Made by a program: the position numbers and the translations under genes
In this document: piece by piece, positions 63,952 through 64,000 of the stretch
Layout: every line of letters begins with the position of its first letter
Numbering within the stretch: the first letter of the stretch is position 1
The notes under the pieces: generated by a model
The model's database searches: none
Seen by the model: only the letters and a program-made list of their open reading frames with translations
Told to the model about the DNA's origin: nothing
NCBI GenBank assembly: GCA_023431345.1
Contig: JAEYWK010000239.1
Location: 15,862 to 79,861, forward strand
Reading direction: 5' to 3'
Origin: Pseudomonadota bacterium
GTDB taxonomy: Bacteria; Myxococcota_A; Polyangia; Polyangiales; Polyangiaceae
DNA: 64,000 nucleotides

Positions 63952-64000
63952 ATGCAACTCGATCACGAACGGCTGGATGTGTACGACTTGGCGCTGGAAT
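63952..64000 (+). CDS. Four-helix-bundle protein (S23/IVS-like), N-terminal fragment
   Basis: The first 16 codons of a gene that runs off the right edge. MQLDHERLDVYDLALE strongly resembles the start of the small four-helix-bundle proteins (23S rRNA intervening-sequence/S23 family), which begin LDHERLDVYxLALEF. The function of these proteins is unknown. The short length limits confidence. Confidence 0.65.
   Translation, partial: MQLDHERLDVYDLALE

Noticed and set aside
63739..63966. Minus-strand frame with Gly-Thr repeats at the right edge
   Set aside because: It is only the reverse translation of the CGTGCC hexamer array.

Overview
This is a GC-rich bacterial chromosomal window with dense coding on both strands. 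It most resembles a myxobacterium, probably of the Polyangia. The signs are a Ser/Thr kinase with the HRDVSPHN motif and a PEGA tail, an orphan sigma-54 activator, large hybrid histidine kinases, Gly/Ala- or Cys-rich secreted lipoproteins, and an MshEN-HEAT protein. This placement is inferred from gene content; no rRNA was seen. I found no tRNA, rRNA, CRISPR array, prophage or intact insertion sequence.

Layout. 1-2.3 kb: the cut-off end of an Mla lipid-transport permease, then divergent yaeQ and a DUF962 gene. 2.3-7.1 kb: an envelope block of a 33-cysteine repeat protein, an OmpA protein with calcium-type repeats, and a Cys-rich lipoprotein. 7.3-20.4 kb: mostly carbon metabolism (gnd, a sugar exporter-like protein, an aldo/keto reductase, pfk, a xylulokinase-like kinase, deoC), with an RdgC-like protein, a MutS-like ATPase and amt. 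20.7-32.2 kb: a signalling block with a PAS hybrid kinase, a translationally coupled light-sensing operon (heme oxygenase, bacteriophytochrome, KaiC-like ATPase), and a CheX-CheY-CheX group. 32.3-46 kb: gap, recA, a membrane Ser/Thr kinase, a C-type-lectin lipoprotein, an MshEN/HEAT protein, a sigma-54 response regulator, a NamZ-type muramidase and an M24 aminopeptidase. 46.1-48.5 kb: a three-gene operon for a modified Cys-rich peptide (lipoprotein precursor, MNIO/DUF692 enzyme, DUF2063 partner). 48.5-51.5 kb: folP-cdaA-cdaR for folate and cyclic-di-AMP. 51.5-64 kb: a UPF0158 protein, glpK, an FHA-GAF adenylate cyclase, accA, pgk-tpiA-secG, a glycosyltransferase, two TerB-domain genes, and the start of a four-helix-bundle gene at the right edge.

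The two systems most worth following up are the bufferin-like operon with a lipid-anchored precursor at 46184-48482, and the phytochrome-KaiC operon at 24358-29689. In the latter, the last receiver domain has lost its phosphoacceptor and the KaiC-like protein lacks the canonical autophosphorylation threonine.
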